Assembly: GCF_021249345.1 (NCBI RefSeq)
Contig: NZ_CP089588.1
Coordinates: 1,240,001-1,304,000 of the forward strand
Reading direction: 5' to 3'
From: Halobacterium wangiae
Lineage (GTDB): Archaea; Halobacteriota; Halobacteria; Halobacteriales; Halobacteriaceae
DNA length: 64,000 bases
Below, piece after piece: positions 16,603 through 24,657 of the stretch (within the stretch, counting starts at the first letter, position 1; every line of letters begins with the position of its first letter). The notes below the pieces were generated by a model. It did no database searches. It saw only the letters and a list, made by a program, of their open reading frames with translations, and was not told the origin of the DNA. A program made the translations under genes and the position numbers.

Positions 16603-16986
16603 TTACGCGAACAGCACGTCGGCGACGGTGTCGCGGTCGTAGCGCGCGTCGCAGTCGGGGTCGCTACAGGAGTAGTCGTCGCCGCGGAGGTTCCGCATCC
16701 CGCCGTGACCGCAGGGGAGCGTGCGGCGCTCGCGACGGATCTCGCGGGCGACCTCGTAGGCGCCGGGGTCGGTACGGTAGACGTTCGACCCGCCGTCGGA
16801 GCGGGACACCGCCTCGACGATGCCGTGCTCCCGGAACCGCCGGAAGACGCGGCGGACCTCCTCGGGGAGGTCCGAGAGTTCGTACGTCTCGGCGGGCGAC
16901 GGGAGGCGAGCGGTCGCGTCGGGATTGCCGTTGAGGACGCTCCGCGTGCCGTTCGCCACGGAGTTCGCCCGGGGGTCTATCGACAC
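16603..16986 (-). CDS. Small haloarchaeal zinc protein, function unknown
   Basis: A 127-residue protein. The middle looks like a small winged-helix fold (LPEEVRRVFRRFREHGIVEA, then SRSDGGSNVYRTDPGAYEVA). The C-terminal part carries CGHGG...YSCSDPDCDARYD, a probable Cys/His metal site. It starts with GTG (16984-16986). It follows the 45-residue zinc protein gene with only six bases between, so the two form an operon. DNA binding or a regulatory role is possible, but no named family is recognised. Confidence 0.75.
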   Translation of the reverse strand: MSIDPRANSVANGTRSVLNGNPDATARLPSPAETYELSDLPEEVRRVFRRFREHGIVEAVSRSDGGSNVYRTDPGAYEVAREIRRERRTLPCGHGGMRNLRGDDYSCSDPDCDARYDRDTVADVLFA

Positions 16987-16992
16987 GCTCGC

Positions 16993-17130
16993 TCACCCCC
17001 GGAGGTCGGTCGGCTCGTAGTGCGTGTCGCAGCTCCGGCAGTAGTACCGGCCGTCCCGGAGCCGCCGCAGACGCGTGTGCCCGCGAGGGCACTTGACGCG
17101 CCAGCCCGCGTCGGCGTGGTTCTCATCCAT
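16993..17130 (-). CDS. 45-residue zinc-finger microprotein
   Basis: A short gene: ATG at 17128-17130, TGA at 16993-16995. The product contains WRVKCPRGHTRLRRL, then GRYYCRSCDTHYEPTDL. CPxGH and CRSC form one compact zinc finger, like the small CPxCG-type proteins that are abundant in haloarchaea and sometimes act as regulators. Six bases separate it from the following zinc protein of 127 residues, whose C-terminal metal site is similar (CGHGG...C), suggesting joint function. The acidic/basic balance and intact frame between two zinc motifs argue for a real gene. Confidence 0.75.
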   Translation of the reverse strand: MDENHADAGWRVKCPRGHTRLRRLRDGRYYCRSCDTHYEPTDLRG

Positions 17131-17206
17131 CAGTCACCTGTCTGTACGTGGGCTCGTTCGCCCCATATACCGCATCCTGCCGCGAGGTGAAAGTGAAAGT
17201 GGACGG

Positions 17207-17953
17207 TTACGCCAGCGAGAGCACGAACAGCACGACGCCCACGATGCCGGCTGCGGTGGCGGCGCCGCCGAGCGAGCTGTCGTGGCTCTCGTGGAGGCCG
17301 TGGGTCCAGATGTACGCCTGCCACGCGACGCCGACGAACGTGCCGAGGACGCCGAGCGCGCTGCTGGAGGTGTTCGCGAGGCGGCGGAGCTGGTCCGCCA
17401 GCAGTTCGGGGTCGCTCGCGAAGTCGACGCCGCCGAACGCCAGGGCGATGCCGACGACCCCGAACAGCGTCGACACGAGCTGTGCGGGGGTCGCCCAGCC
17501 GGTGACGACGAGCGTGTCCCCGAACGAGCCGCTCCCGCTCGTGAACGCGGTGACCGCGTGGAGACCGACGGCGACGAGCAGCCAGCCGACGTACGTCCCG
17601 AAGAACGCGAAGGGAATCCGGCCGAACACCGCGGACTGCAGTTTCGCCCCGACGGACACCTGCTTCGTCTGCGGTTCGTCGATGGTGCAGGGCTCGGGGA
17701 GCGGCCCCTCCATCTCGGCGTAGCTCTGGCAGATCGACTCGGACCACGGCTCAAGGGTCGTCACCGTCACCGTGGCGTCGATTCGCGACGCCAGGAACAC
17801 GCCGATCAGGGCGAGCACGAGGCTGCTGAGCACCGCGACGGCGGAGACGGCGGCGAGTGCACCGAGGAACGAGTCCTCCGGCGGGTTCCGCTCGAAGAAC
17901 GTCGCCGGGTCGAACAACACGGTACGGAGGGCGTGGAGGGCGGAACGGAGCAT
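17207..17953 (-). CDS. Yip1-family integral membrane protein
   Basis: A 248-residue membrane protein with about five hydrophobic helices. It begins MLRSALHALRTVLFDPATFF with ERNPPEDS, the characteristic amphipathic start of Yip1-domain proteins. A first TM (AVAVLSSLVLALIGVFLAS), an extracytoplasmic loop with two Cys, then four more TMs follow, with GWATPAQLVSTLFGV matching the family's central motif. In bacteria and archaea these are membrane proteins of unknown function. It faces the cox-like operon across a 272-base divergent intergenic region. Confidence 0.85.
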   Translation of the reverse strand: MLRSALHALRTVLFDPATFFERNPPEDSFLGALAAVSAVAVLSSLVLALIGVFLASRIDATVTVTTLEPWSESICQSYAEMEGPLPEPCTIDEPQTKQVSVGAKLQSAVFGRIPFAFFGTYVGWLLVAVGLHAVTAFTSGSGSFGDTLVVTGWATPAQLVSTLFGVVGIALAFGGVDFASDPELLADQLRRLANTSSSALGVLGTFVGVAWQAYIWTHGLHESHDSSLGGAATAAGIVGVVLFVLSLA

Positions 17954-18084
17954 CGGACTGGCAGTGTTTCACGGACGGCGGGCATCAGTTTTCTGTCTTC
18001 GGGAGCGAGAGAGAAAGGGGAGGCGGCGCCGAACGGCCGCCGAGTCAGCTGGAATCCACGGCCGTCCGCCGGTAATCGGCGCTT

Positions 18085-18118
18085 AACTCGTTACGCGAGT
18101 TCCGGCTCGTAACGAGTT
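18085..18118. promoter_or_regulatory. 11-bp inverted repeat upstream of the cox-like operon
   Basis: AACTCGTTACG (18085-18095) and CGTAACGAGTT (18108-18118) are perfect reverse complements separated by 12 bases. An AT-rich TATTTACTTTT follows at once (18120-18130) and could be a TATA box for the operon at 18226, giving a leader of roughly 80 bases. The arrangement fits an operator for a dimeric regulator; a hairpin terminator for an unseen transcript is the alternative. Confidence 0.5.
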
Positions 18119-18225
18119 CTATTTACTTTTTCCAGCCGTTTCCTGTTCCACACGAACACTTTTGCCGCCGGGGACAGACGTTACCACGAGGGTTGTTCAC
18201 ACCCAGCAATAGGTGACTGTCCACG

Positions 18226-18849
18226 ATGAAATTCGACGGTACGTTCGAGCTAGACGACACGACCACCGAGGAGGTGTGGCTCGCCCTCTCGGACCCCGTG
18301 CTCGTGGCGGCCGCGCTCCCGGGCTGTGAGTTCCTCGTCGAAGTCGAGGACGAGGACGTCGACTTCGACGCGCTCCGCGAGCAGTACGCCGACCGGGACC
18401 TGAAGCCGACCGCCGACCCGGACGTCATCGAGGAGCGCGCGTTCGAGGAGGGCGCCACGTACGCCGCGCTCGTCCAGATCAGCGTCGGTCCGGTGAACCC
18501 GACGTTCGAGACCGTCGTGACCGTCGACCACCGGGAGTTCCCGGAGATGTCGGCGTCCGGCGAGGGGTCCTCGGGCGACAGCTCCTTCGAGATGGCGTCC
18601 TCGATGGCGCTCTCGGAGACCGACGACGGCGTCGCCGTCGACTGGGAGACCGAGGCCGACGTGTTCGGCCGCGTCGCGAACATGGGCCAGCGCGTCGTCA
18701 ACCCGGTCGCCAACCAGGTGGTGAAGCGGTTCTTCGCCACCGTCCAGCAGGAGCTCCGGGAGCTGGAGATGGCCGACGGCGACGGAGAGACAGACGACCG
18801 AAGCCTCACTGACCGGCTGCTCGGCCGGTCGAGGGGAGACAAGACATGA
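18226..18849 (+). CDS. CoxG-like SRPBCC protein
   Basis: A 207-residue CoxG family protein (START/SRPBCC fold): MKFDGTFELDDTTTEEVWLA, then LSDPVLVAAALPGCEFL, with the conserved proline-glycine-cysteine of the first helix turn, and a C-terminal amphipathic segment ANQVVKRFFATVQQEL. In bacteria CoxG helps attach CO dehydrogenase to the membrane or carries a hydrophobic co-substrate. Here an acidic insert (about 45-65, EDEDVDFDALREQYADRD) lengthens the domain. It is the first gene of a four-gene operon; its TGA overlaps the next ATG. Confidence 0.85.
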   Translation: MKFDGTFELDDTTTEEVWLALSDPVLVAAALPGCEFLVEVEDEDVDFDALREQYADRDLKPTADPDVIEERAFEEGATYAALVQISVGPVNPTFETVVTVDHREFPEMSASGEGSSGDSSFEMASSMALSETDDGVAVDWETEADVFGRVANMGQRVVNPVANQVVKRFFATVQQELRELEMADGDGETDDRSLTDRLLGRSRGDKT

Positions 18850-19463
18850 CGACACACGACATCACACTGACGGTGAACGGCACGGACCACGACCTCACGG
18901 TCGAGTCCCGAACACTGCTCGTACACGCGCTCCGGGACGAACTCGGCTACACGGGCACGAACGTGGGGTGCGAGACGAGTACCTGCGGCGCCTGTACGGT
19001 GCGCCTCGACGGCGACGCGGTGAAGTCCTGTACGGCGCTCGCCGTGCAGGCCGACGGCGCGGAGATCCAGACCGTCGAGGGGCTGTCGACGGGCGGCGAC
19101 CTCCACCCGATACAGCAGGGGTTCCAGGAGGAACACGGCCTCCAGTGCGGGTACTGCACGCCCGGGATGATGCTGTCCGCGGCGGACCTCCTGGAGGAGA
19201 ACCCGGACCCCGACCGCGAGGAGGTCCGGGAGGCCCTCGAGGGGAACCTCTGTCGGTGCACGGGCTACCAGAACATCGTGAACGCCGTCCAGAACGCCGC
19301 CGAACAGCTGCAGACCGCACCCGGCGGCCAGCAGACGGCGGCAGCGGACGGCGGGGAGCGTCCCGGTGGAACGCGACCCTCGTCGGACCACCGGTCCGAC
19401 GGCGGAGCGGAGTTGGACCTCACCGCGGACTACCCGACCGGCGACGGAGGTGGTTCGGAATGA
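18846..19463 (+). CDS. Molybdenum hydroxylase small [2Fe-2S] subunit (CoxS-like)
   Basis: A 205-residue iron-sulfur subunit. The N-terminal plant-type [2Fe-2S] domain has GCETSTCGACTV and a later C (KSCTALA). The C-terminal helical domain has the second cluster in QCGYCTPGMM and LCRCTGYQNIV. Both clusters look complete. It passes electrons from the molybdenum site to FAD. A low-complexity tail of about 45 residues (GGQQTAAADGGERPGGTRPS and on) is longer than in typical CoxS proteins of about 160 residues. Overlapping ATGA junctions join it to both neighbours. Confidence 0.92.
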   Translation: MTTHDITLTVNGTDHDLTVESRTLLVHALRDELGYTGTNVGCETSTCGACTVRLDGDAVKSCTALAVQADGAEIQTVEGLSTGGDLHPIQQGFQEEHGLQCGYCTPGMMLSAADLLEENPDPDREEVREALEGNLCRCTGYQNIVNAVQNAAEQLQTAPGGQQTAAADGGERPGGTRPSSDHRSDGGAELDLTADYPTGDGGGSE

Positions 19464-21910
19464 GCATCGACTCCGTCGACCCGGACGACGTGGACGCCGC
19501 GGACATCCTCGGGTCGGCAATCGAGCGCCGCGAGGACCCCTCGCTCATCACGGGCGACGCCGAGTACACGGACGACATCGAGCTGCCGAACACGGCGCAC
19601 ATGGCGATCCTCCGGAGCCAGTACGCCCACGCGGACATCAAGGACGTGGACACGAGCGGTGCCGAGGAGATGGACGGCGTGATCGGCGTCTACACCCACG
19701 ACGACCTGGCGCGCGAGGACACGCCGGGGGAGCTCCCGTTCATGCTGCCGGTGGCGTGGCTGCTGCCGAGCCTGAACGCCGTCGACCACCCGATTCTCGC
19801 GGACGGCCGGGTGCGCTACCAGGGCGACGCCATCGCGGTCGTCGTCGCCGAGGAGCGCTACCTCGCCCACGACGCACTCGACGAGATCGACGTGGACTAC
19901 GAGCGCCGGGAGGCTGTGACGAGTCCGAGCGACGCACTCGCCGGCGACGCGCCGGAACTCCACGCGGAGGCCGACGGCAACGTCGCCCTCGACTGGGAGA
20001 TCGGCGACGAGTCGAAGACCGACGAGGCGTTCGCGGACGCCGACCGCGTCGTGGAGTTCGAGGCGGACAACCAGCTGCTGATCCCGAACGCGATGGAGCC
20101 CCGCGCGGCGGTCGCGGACTACTCGCCCGGCACGGACGAGCTGGACGTGTTCATGACGACCCAGAACCCCCACGTCCACCGGCTGCTCATGTCGGGGGTC
20201 ATCGACCACCCGGAGCACAAACTCCGCATCAAGGCGCCGGACGTCGGCGGCGGGTTCGGGAGCAAGATCCACCACTACGCCGACGAGGCGCTCGTGGCGT
20301 GGGCCGCGAAACACCTCGAACGGCCCGTGAAGTGGGTCGCCACGCGCTCGGAGACGTACATCACGGACGCGCAGGGTCGCGGCCACGAGACGACCGCCGA
20401 ACTCGCGGTGAGCGACGACGGCGACATCGAGGGGTTCCGCGTCGACACGAAGGCGAACCTCGGCGCCTACCTCTCGACGTTCGCGCCCGCGGTGCCGACG
20501 TACCTCTACGGCACGCTGCTCTCCGGCCAGTACGACATCCCCGCCATCCACTGCTCGGTGGAGGGTGCGTTCACGAACGTCCCGCCCGTCGACGCCTACC
20601 GCGGCGCGGGCCGCCCGGAGGCGTCGTTCGTCGTCGAGCGCACGATGCACCTCGCCGCGCGCGAACTCGACATGGACCCCACGGAGTTCCGCCGCCGGAA
20701 CTTCGTGGACAGCGAGGACTTCCCGTTCGAGACGCAGGTCGCCGTCGTCTACGACAGCGGTGACTACGAGAAACCGATGCAGGAGGCGAAGGACCTCGTG
20801 GACTACGAGAGCTTCCGCGAGCGCCAGGCGCAGGCCCGCGAGGAGGGCAAGTACCTCGGCATCGGGTTCTCCTGTTACATCGAGGCGTGCGGGCTCGCGC
20901 CCTCGGAGCTGGCGGGCCAGCTCGGCGCGCAGGCCGGGCTCTGGGAGTCCAGCGTCGTGCGCTTCCACCCCTCCGGGACGGTGACGGCGTTCTGTGGCAC
21001 CTCCGACCACGGGCAGGGCCACGGCACGACGTACGCCCAGATCGTCGCGAACGAACTCGGCATCCCCTACGACGACGTGGAGGTCGTCGAGGGCGACACG
21101 GACGAGATCCCCCACGGGATGGGGACGTACGGCTCGCGGAGCGCCGCGGTCGGCGGGAGTTCGCTCGTGAAGAGCGCCGAGAAGGTCGTCGAGAAGGGCA
21201 AACGCATCGCCGCCCACCAGCTCGAGGCCGACCCCGACGACGTGGAGTTCTCGGACGGGCGGTACCGCGTCGCGGGCGCTCCCGACCGCTCGATGGGCAT
21301 CAAGGACGTCGCCGCGCAGTCGTACCTCGCCCACGACATCCCCGAGGACGAGGAGCCCGGCCTGGAGGCGACGTCGTTCTACGACCCGGACAACTTCGTC
21401 TTCCCGTTCGGCACCCACGTCGCCATCGTGGAGGTCGACCCCGAGTCCGGCGAGATCGAGTTCGAGCGCTACGTCGCGGTCGACGACGTCGGCAACCAGA
21501 TCAACCCGAAGATCGTGGAGGGCCAGATCCACGGCGGCGTCGCCCAGGGCGTCGGCCAGGCACTCTACGAGGGCGCGGAGTACGACGAGAACGGCAGCCT
21601 CCTGACGGGGTCGATGCAGGACTACGCGGTGCCGAAGGCCGAGCACATCCCCGAGATGGAGACCGAGTCGACGGTGACACCGAGTCCCCACAACCCCCTC
21701 GGCGTGAAGGGCGTCGGGGAGGCGGGCACCATCGCCGCGCCGCAGGCCGTCGTGAACGCCGTCTCGGACGCCCTCGAACCGTTCGGCGTCGACGGCGTCG
21801 AGATGCCGATGACCGAGGAGCGCGTCTGGCGCGCCGTCAACGGCCAGGCCACCGCGGACGGCAGCGGGGAGCGCGGAGATTCGGACGCGGACGAAGGGGG
21901 TGAGCGCTGA
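19460..21910 (+). CDS. Molybdenum hydroxylase large subunit, form II CoxL-like
   Basis: An 816-residue xanthine-dehydrogenase-family molybdopterin subunit. Seen are the N-terminal a/b hammerhead (EDPSLITGDAEYTDDIELPN), PDVGGGFGSK, the active-site loop AYRGAGRPEA, TSDHGQGHGTTYAQI, GSRSAAVGGSSL and the terminal VKGVGEAGTIAAP with the catalytic Glu. The loop AYRGAGR marks form II; true CO dehydrogenases (form I) have the AYRCSFR loop with the Cu-binding cysteine. The substrate is therefore unknown: an aldehyde, a purine or another heterocycle. The start ATG at 19460 overlaps the previous TGA. No dedicated maturation genes (CoxD/F-like) are seen nearby. Confidence 0.92.
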   Translation: MSIDSVDPDDVDAADILGSAIERREDPSLITGDAEYTDDIELPNTAHMAILRSQYAHADIKDVDTSGAEEMDGVIGVYTHDDLAREDTPGELPFMLPVAWLLPSLNAVDHPILADGRVRYQGDAIAVVVAEERYLAHDALDEIDVDYERREAVTSPSDALAGDAPELHAEADGNVALDWEIGDESKTDEAFADADRVVEFEADNQLLIPNAMEPRAAVADYSPGTDELDVFMTTQNPHVHRLLMSGVIDHPEHKLRIKAPDVGGGFGSKIHHYADEALVAWAAKHLERPVKWVATRSETYITDAQGRGHETTAELAVSDDGDIEGFRVDTKANLGAYLSTFAPAVPTYLYGTLLSGQYDIPAIHCSVEGAFTNVPPVDAYRGAGRPEASFVVERTMHLAARELDMDPTEFRRRNFVDSEDFPFETQVAVVYDSGDYEKPMQEAKDLVDYESFRERQAQAREEGKYLGIGFSCYIEACGLAPSELAGQLGAQAGLWESSVVRFHPSGTVTAFCGTSDHGQGHGTTYAQIVANELGIPYDDVEVVEGDTDEIPHGMGTYGSRSAAVGGSSLVKSAEKVVEKGKRIAAHQLEADPDDVEFSDGRYRVAGAPDRSMGIKDVAAQSYLAHDIPEDEEPGLEATSFYDPDNFVFPFGTHVAIVEVDPESGEIEFERYVAVDDVGNQINPKIVEGQIHGGVAQGVGQALYEGAEYDENGSLLTGSMQDYAVPKAEHIPEMETESTVTPSPHNPLGVKGVGEAGTIAAPQAVVNAVSDALEPFGVDGVEMPMTEERVWRAVNGQATADGSGERGDSDADEGGER

Positions 21911-22800
21911 TGTTCCCCGACGAGTTCGACTACCACGAGGCGGAGTCGGTCGACCACGCGGTCGAACTGCTCGGCGAGTACGGCGGCCAGCAGGTCGAAC
22001 TGCTCGCGGGCGGGCACAGCCTCCTGCCCGCGATGAAGACCGGACTGTCGAGTCCGGACGTACTCGTCGACCTCGGCGACGTCGACGAACTCCACGGCGT
22101 CCGCGCCGACGGCGACACGCTCTCTATCGGGGCGATGACGCGGTACAGCGACCTCCTCGACGCCGACGCCGCTCGCGAACACGCACCGGCGATGACCGCG
22201 GCCGTCGCCGAGGTCGGCGACGCACAGGTCCGGAACCGGGGGACGGTCGGCGGCAACCTCGCGCACGCCGACCCCGCCTCGGATCTGCCTGGGGCGGCAC
22301 TCGTCTCGGACGCCACGCTCGTCGCCCAGGGGCCGGACGGCGAACGCGAGATCCCCGCCGAGGAGTTCTTCTACGGGATGTACGCCACCGACCTCGCGGA
22401 GGACGAGTTGCTGACGCGCGTCGAGGTCCCCGTCGCGGACGGCGCCGTCGGCGCCTACGCGAAGAAGCCGAGTCCGTCCTCGGGGTACGCGATAATCGGC
22501 GTCTCCGTCCTGCTGGACGTCGACGGCAGCACCGTCACCGACGCCCGGGTCGGCGCGAACGGCGTGGTCGGCCAGGGCGTCCTGCTGCCGTCGGTGGCCG
22601 ACGCCATCGAGGGCGGCTCGATAGACGACGACAGCGCCGCGAACGCCGCGAGTCGCGCGACCGACGACGTCGACGAGGCGATGCTGATGGACGACCTGCA
22701 GGCGTCCGGGGAGTTCCGCGCTCAGCTCCTGGAGGTGTACGCCGAACGCGCGCTCCTCGAAGCGGCCGAAGAAGCGTCGGCGCCCGCCGCGGCGGACTGA
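21910..22800 (+). CDS. Molybdenum hydroxylase FAD subunit (CoxM-like)
   Basis: A 296-residue FAD-binding subunit of the same complex. The N-terminal FAD loop is LLAGGHSLLPAMKTGLSSPD, with the second FAD motif GDAQVRNRGTVGGNLAHADP. A C-terminal CO-dehydrogenase flavoprotein domain follows (SPSSGYAIIGVSV, then LLEVYAERALLEA). It accepts electrons from the small subunit and passes them to a quinone or other acceptor. Its ATG overlaps the large subunit's TGA. It is the last gene of the operon; the next 227 bases hold no gene that I can support. Confidence 0.92.
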   Translation: MFPDEFDYHEAESVDHAVELLGEYGGQQVELLAGGHSLLPAMKTGLSSPDVLVDLGDVDELHGVRADGDTLSIGAMTRYSDLLDADAAREHAPAMTAAVAEVGDAQVRNRGTVGGNLAHADPASDLPGAALVSDATLVAQGPDGEREIPAEEFFYGMYATDLAEDELLTRVEVPVADGAVGAYAKKPSPSSGYAIIGVSVLLDVDGSTVTDARVGANGVVGQGVLLPSVADAIEGGSIDDDSAANAASRATDDVDEAMLMDDLQASGEFRAQLLEVYAERALLEAAEEASAPAAAD

Positions 22801-23027
22801 CGCGGTCGCTCTGCGAGGAACCCATTTTTCGGGACCGTGATCCGTCAAGCGCGTCGATACGACCCGGAGTTGGCAGCAGTAGTTGCTAGCGCGGGTTCTC
22901 TGTTCAGAATAGGAGCTGGAGCGACTGAATCGGTGAGTAGGTGTGCAATTTCCCCGGTCAGGCTGGCGTCTAAACTCGATATTCCACCCTTCCATACCCT
23001 TTTACGTTGACGGTTCCAACGCGGAAT

Positions 23028-23356
23028 ATGAACCTCCGGGTCCTCATCTCCCCCGCCCTCTACGGCGGCGGCGCAGCCGCCGTCGTGGCCGCTCTCGGGT
23101 ACGCGCTCGCCGCCTCGCAGTCGTTCCCCTCGCCCTGGCTGCGTTAGCCTTGACGTTCGGCAGTCTCACCGTCTTCAGCCTGCTCGCGGGCGCCACCAGC
23201 CTCAACGAGAACTCCGAGACCCCCGACCCCCTCGTCGAACAGGACGACCTCCTCAGCGCCCCCACCGAAGCCGGCGGGCCGCGCCGCCTGCTCCTGCTAT
23301 GTTTCTTTCTCGGCCTCTCGCTCGCGGGCGTGCTTGGGATGGCGCTCTTCAGGTAA
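23028..23356 (+). pseudogene. Small membrane protein gene with a frameshift
   Basis: Two frames together make a plausible two- to three-helix membrane protein. From the ATG at 23028 the first frame reads MNLRVLISPALYGGGAAAVV through AALGYALAASQSF and then meets TAG at 23145. The frame two bases over reads PLALAALALTFGSLTVFSLL, then AGATSLNENSETPDPLVEQD and the final helix LLLLCFFLGLSLAGVLGM to a stop at 23356. A single-base change around 23115-23140 would restore one protein of about 109 residues. It is either a genuine pseudogene, a programmed shift or a sequencing error. Family and function are unknown. Confidence 0.6.
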
Positions 23357-23658
23357 CTGTTCGTGGGGCGGGATGCCCACCGCGTGCTGCAACAGCGACG
23401 GAGGGCAGTACCACCGGCACCCACGCGAGCCACGTTCACTGTGTCTCTAACGGCAGGCTCACCCCTGACGCCGAATAGAGAACCCGCATTGGCAACCACT
23501 GCGAGAAGTCCTCCGAGCCGTCTGTAGCGACGAGACTGCGTAACGCTAGGATTCGAACGTCAGAAGTCACGGTCCCGGGAAGATTCGAACCGGAGGGAGA
23601 CGCGGTCTCCCAGGGGTCGAATCCGGACGATTCACTCCTCGCGAAGTTCGGAGAGAAG
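23357..23658. other. Gene-free stretch with tRNA 3'-end copy
   Basis: No convincing coding frame. The minus-strand frame that covers part of it also runs through the tRNA gene and resembles nothing known to me. The only recognisable content is a 19-base copy of the tRNA-Gln 3' half (listed separately) and another ATTCGAAC near 23550. This looks like decayed integration-site DNA. Confidence 0.5.
23572..23590 (-). repeat. Partial duplicate of tRNA-Gln 3' end (possible att scar)
   Basis: GTCCCGGGAAGATTCGAAC at 23572-23590 is identical to 23661-23679, the T-arm and acceptor strand of the adjacent tRNA-Gln gene, and has the same orientation. Duplicated tRNA 3' ends are the usual footprint of integrase-mediated insertion. 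Only about 70 bases now separate the two copies, so any inserted element is gone. Confidence 0.6.
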
Positions 23659-23731
23659 TAGTCCCGGGAAGATTCGAACTTCCGTCGTTGCCCCCAGAAG
23701 GCAACAGGATTGGCCACTACCCCACGGGACT
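23659..23731 (-). tRNA. tRNA-Gln (anticodon CTG)
   Basis: A 73-base cloverleaf on the minus strand. The acceptor is AGTCCCG/CGGGACT with discriminator A, the D arm starts GGGTAGTGG, the anticodon stem TTGCC/GGCAA encloses loop TTCTGGG (anticodon CTG), the variable loop is CGAC and the T arm is GGAAG-TTCGAAT-CTTCC. No CCA is encoded and no intron is seen. It reads CAG, the main Gln codon at this G+C. Confidence 0.93.
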
Positions 23732-23832
23732 GCTGTCTGCACGCGTTACAAGACGGCTGTGGCTTATGAGTGTTGCGAACCCTGCCAGGGAGTCGTGCTA
23801 GGGTGTGACGAGGCCGCCGGGTGCGGGCGTCC

Positions 23833-24486
23833 TCAGTAGCCGAGTCGGTCCCGGATCAGCACGAGGGTGGTGCGGCCCTCGGTGTTCTCGTGGTGGTAGA
23901 CGAACTCCTTGCCGACGACGCTGCCGACGCCGTAGGCGTCCTGGGCGCGGGCGTCCTCCAGCGGGTAGACGACGTCGCGGACGCGGTCGCGGGCCGCCTC
24001 GAGGTCGTCGACGACCTTGTTGACGCCGCTGACGAGCAGCAGGTTGCCGGCGGCGAACGGGTAGGCGCCGACGCGGCTGCCGGAGGCGTCGGCGGCGACG
24101 AGTTCGCCGGTCTGTGCGATGGCGTTGACGCTGCCGAGGAAGTAGTCGGCGGCCTGGGCCTCGCGGCGGCGGCGGGCGCGCTCGGCGTCGTCGTCGGCCG
24201 CGCCGACGTGGTCGTGGAAGTCCTCCCAGTCGTGGTCGCCGGCGAGGTGCTCGACGAACCCGATCTCCTCGAGCGTCGTGGAGTGGCCGTTCATCACGGA
24301 CGCGCCGTCGGGGATGCGGGAGACGACCTCGTCGAGGGCGTCCTCGCCGCTGTCGACGACTACGACGTCGAAGCCGCGGTCCTCGAGGTTCGAGACGGTG
24401 GTCTCGAGTTCCTCGTCGGTCGGGAGCTCGTCGAGTGATTCGTCGTACGCTACGTCGTCCTCGTAGTCTGCTTTGGTCTGCGACAT
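23833..24486 (-). CDS. LUD-domain protein (LutC/YkgG-like)
   Basis: A 217-residue LUD domain protein. The fold is visible as LEDRGFDVVVVDSGEDALDE, VMNGHSTTLEEIGFVEHL, NAIAQTGELVAADASGSRVG, FAAGNLLLVSGVNKVV and the closing YGVGSVVGKEFVYHHENTEG. LUD proteins occur in lactate-utilisation complexes, but no LutA/LutB (iron-sulfur) partners are nearby, so this solo haloarchaeal copy need not act on lactate. The start chosen is the ATG at MSQTKADYEDD; the extension upstream is basic and low-complexity. It diverges from purO across 225 bases. Confidence 0.88.
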   Translation of the reverse strand: MSQTKADYEDDVAYDESLDELPTDEELETTVSNLEDRGFDVVVVDSGEDALDEVVSRIPDGASVMNGHSTTLEEIGFVEHLAGDHDWEDFHDHVGAADDDAERARRRREAQAADYFLGSVNAIAQTGELVAADASGSRVGAYPFAAGNLLLVSGVNKVVDDLEAARDRVRDVVYPLEDARAQDAYGVGSVVGKEFVYHHENTEGRTTLVLIRDRLGY

Positions 24487-24657
24487 TGGTGTGGAAGTCG
24501 GCGCGCGCGGCAACACGAGTGCCGCCGTGGCGCGCCGGGCGGGTGACCGCACTGTTCGTAGCGGCGCCAGCCCCTTAGTCGCTCGCGGACGGCGGTGTCA
24601 GCGGGTGACGGCGGTGATACCAGGTGGTTCCGGGGATGCCACTACCGGCGACAGGTA

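Noticed and set aside
18968-19459. Extended N terminus for the form II CoxL subunit
   Set aside because: The extension overlaps the whole iron-sulfur subunit gene in another frame and is Arg/Gly-rich; the ATGA overlap at 19460 is the natural start.
18226-22800. Aerobic CO dehydrogenase operon
   Set aside because: The large subunit has the AYRGAGR loop of form II, not the copper-binding AYRCSFR loop, so CO oxidation is not supported.
23590-23640. Second tRNA gene near the tRNA-Gln
   Set aside because: Only a T-arm-like GGTCGAATCC is present; no cloverleaf could be drawn.
23436-23717. 93-codon frame on the minus strand
   Set aside because: It runs through the tRNA-Gln gene and resembles no known protein.
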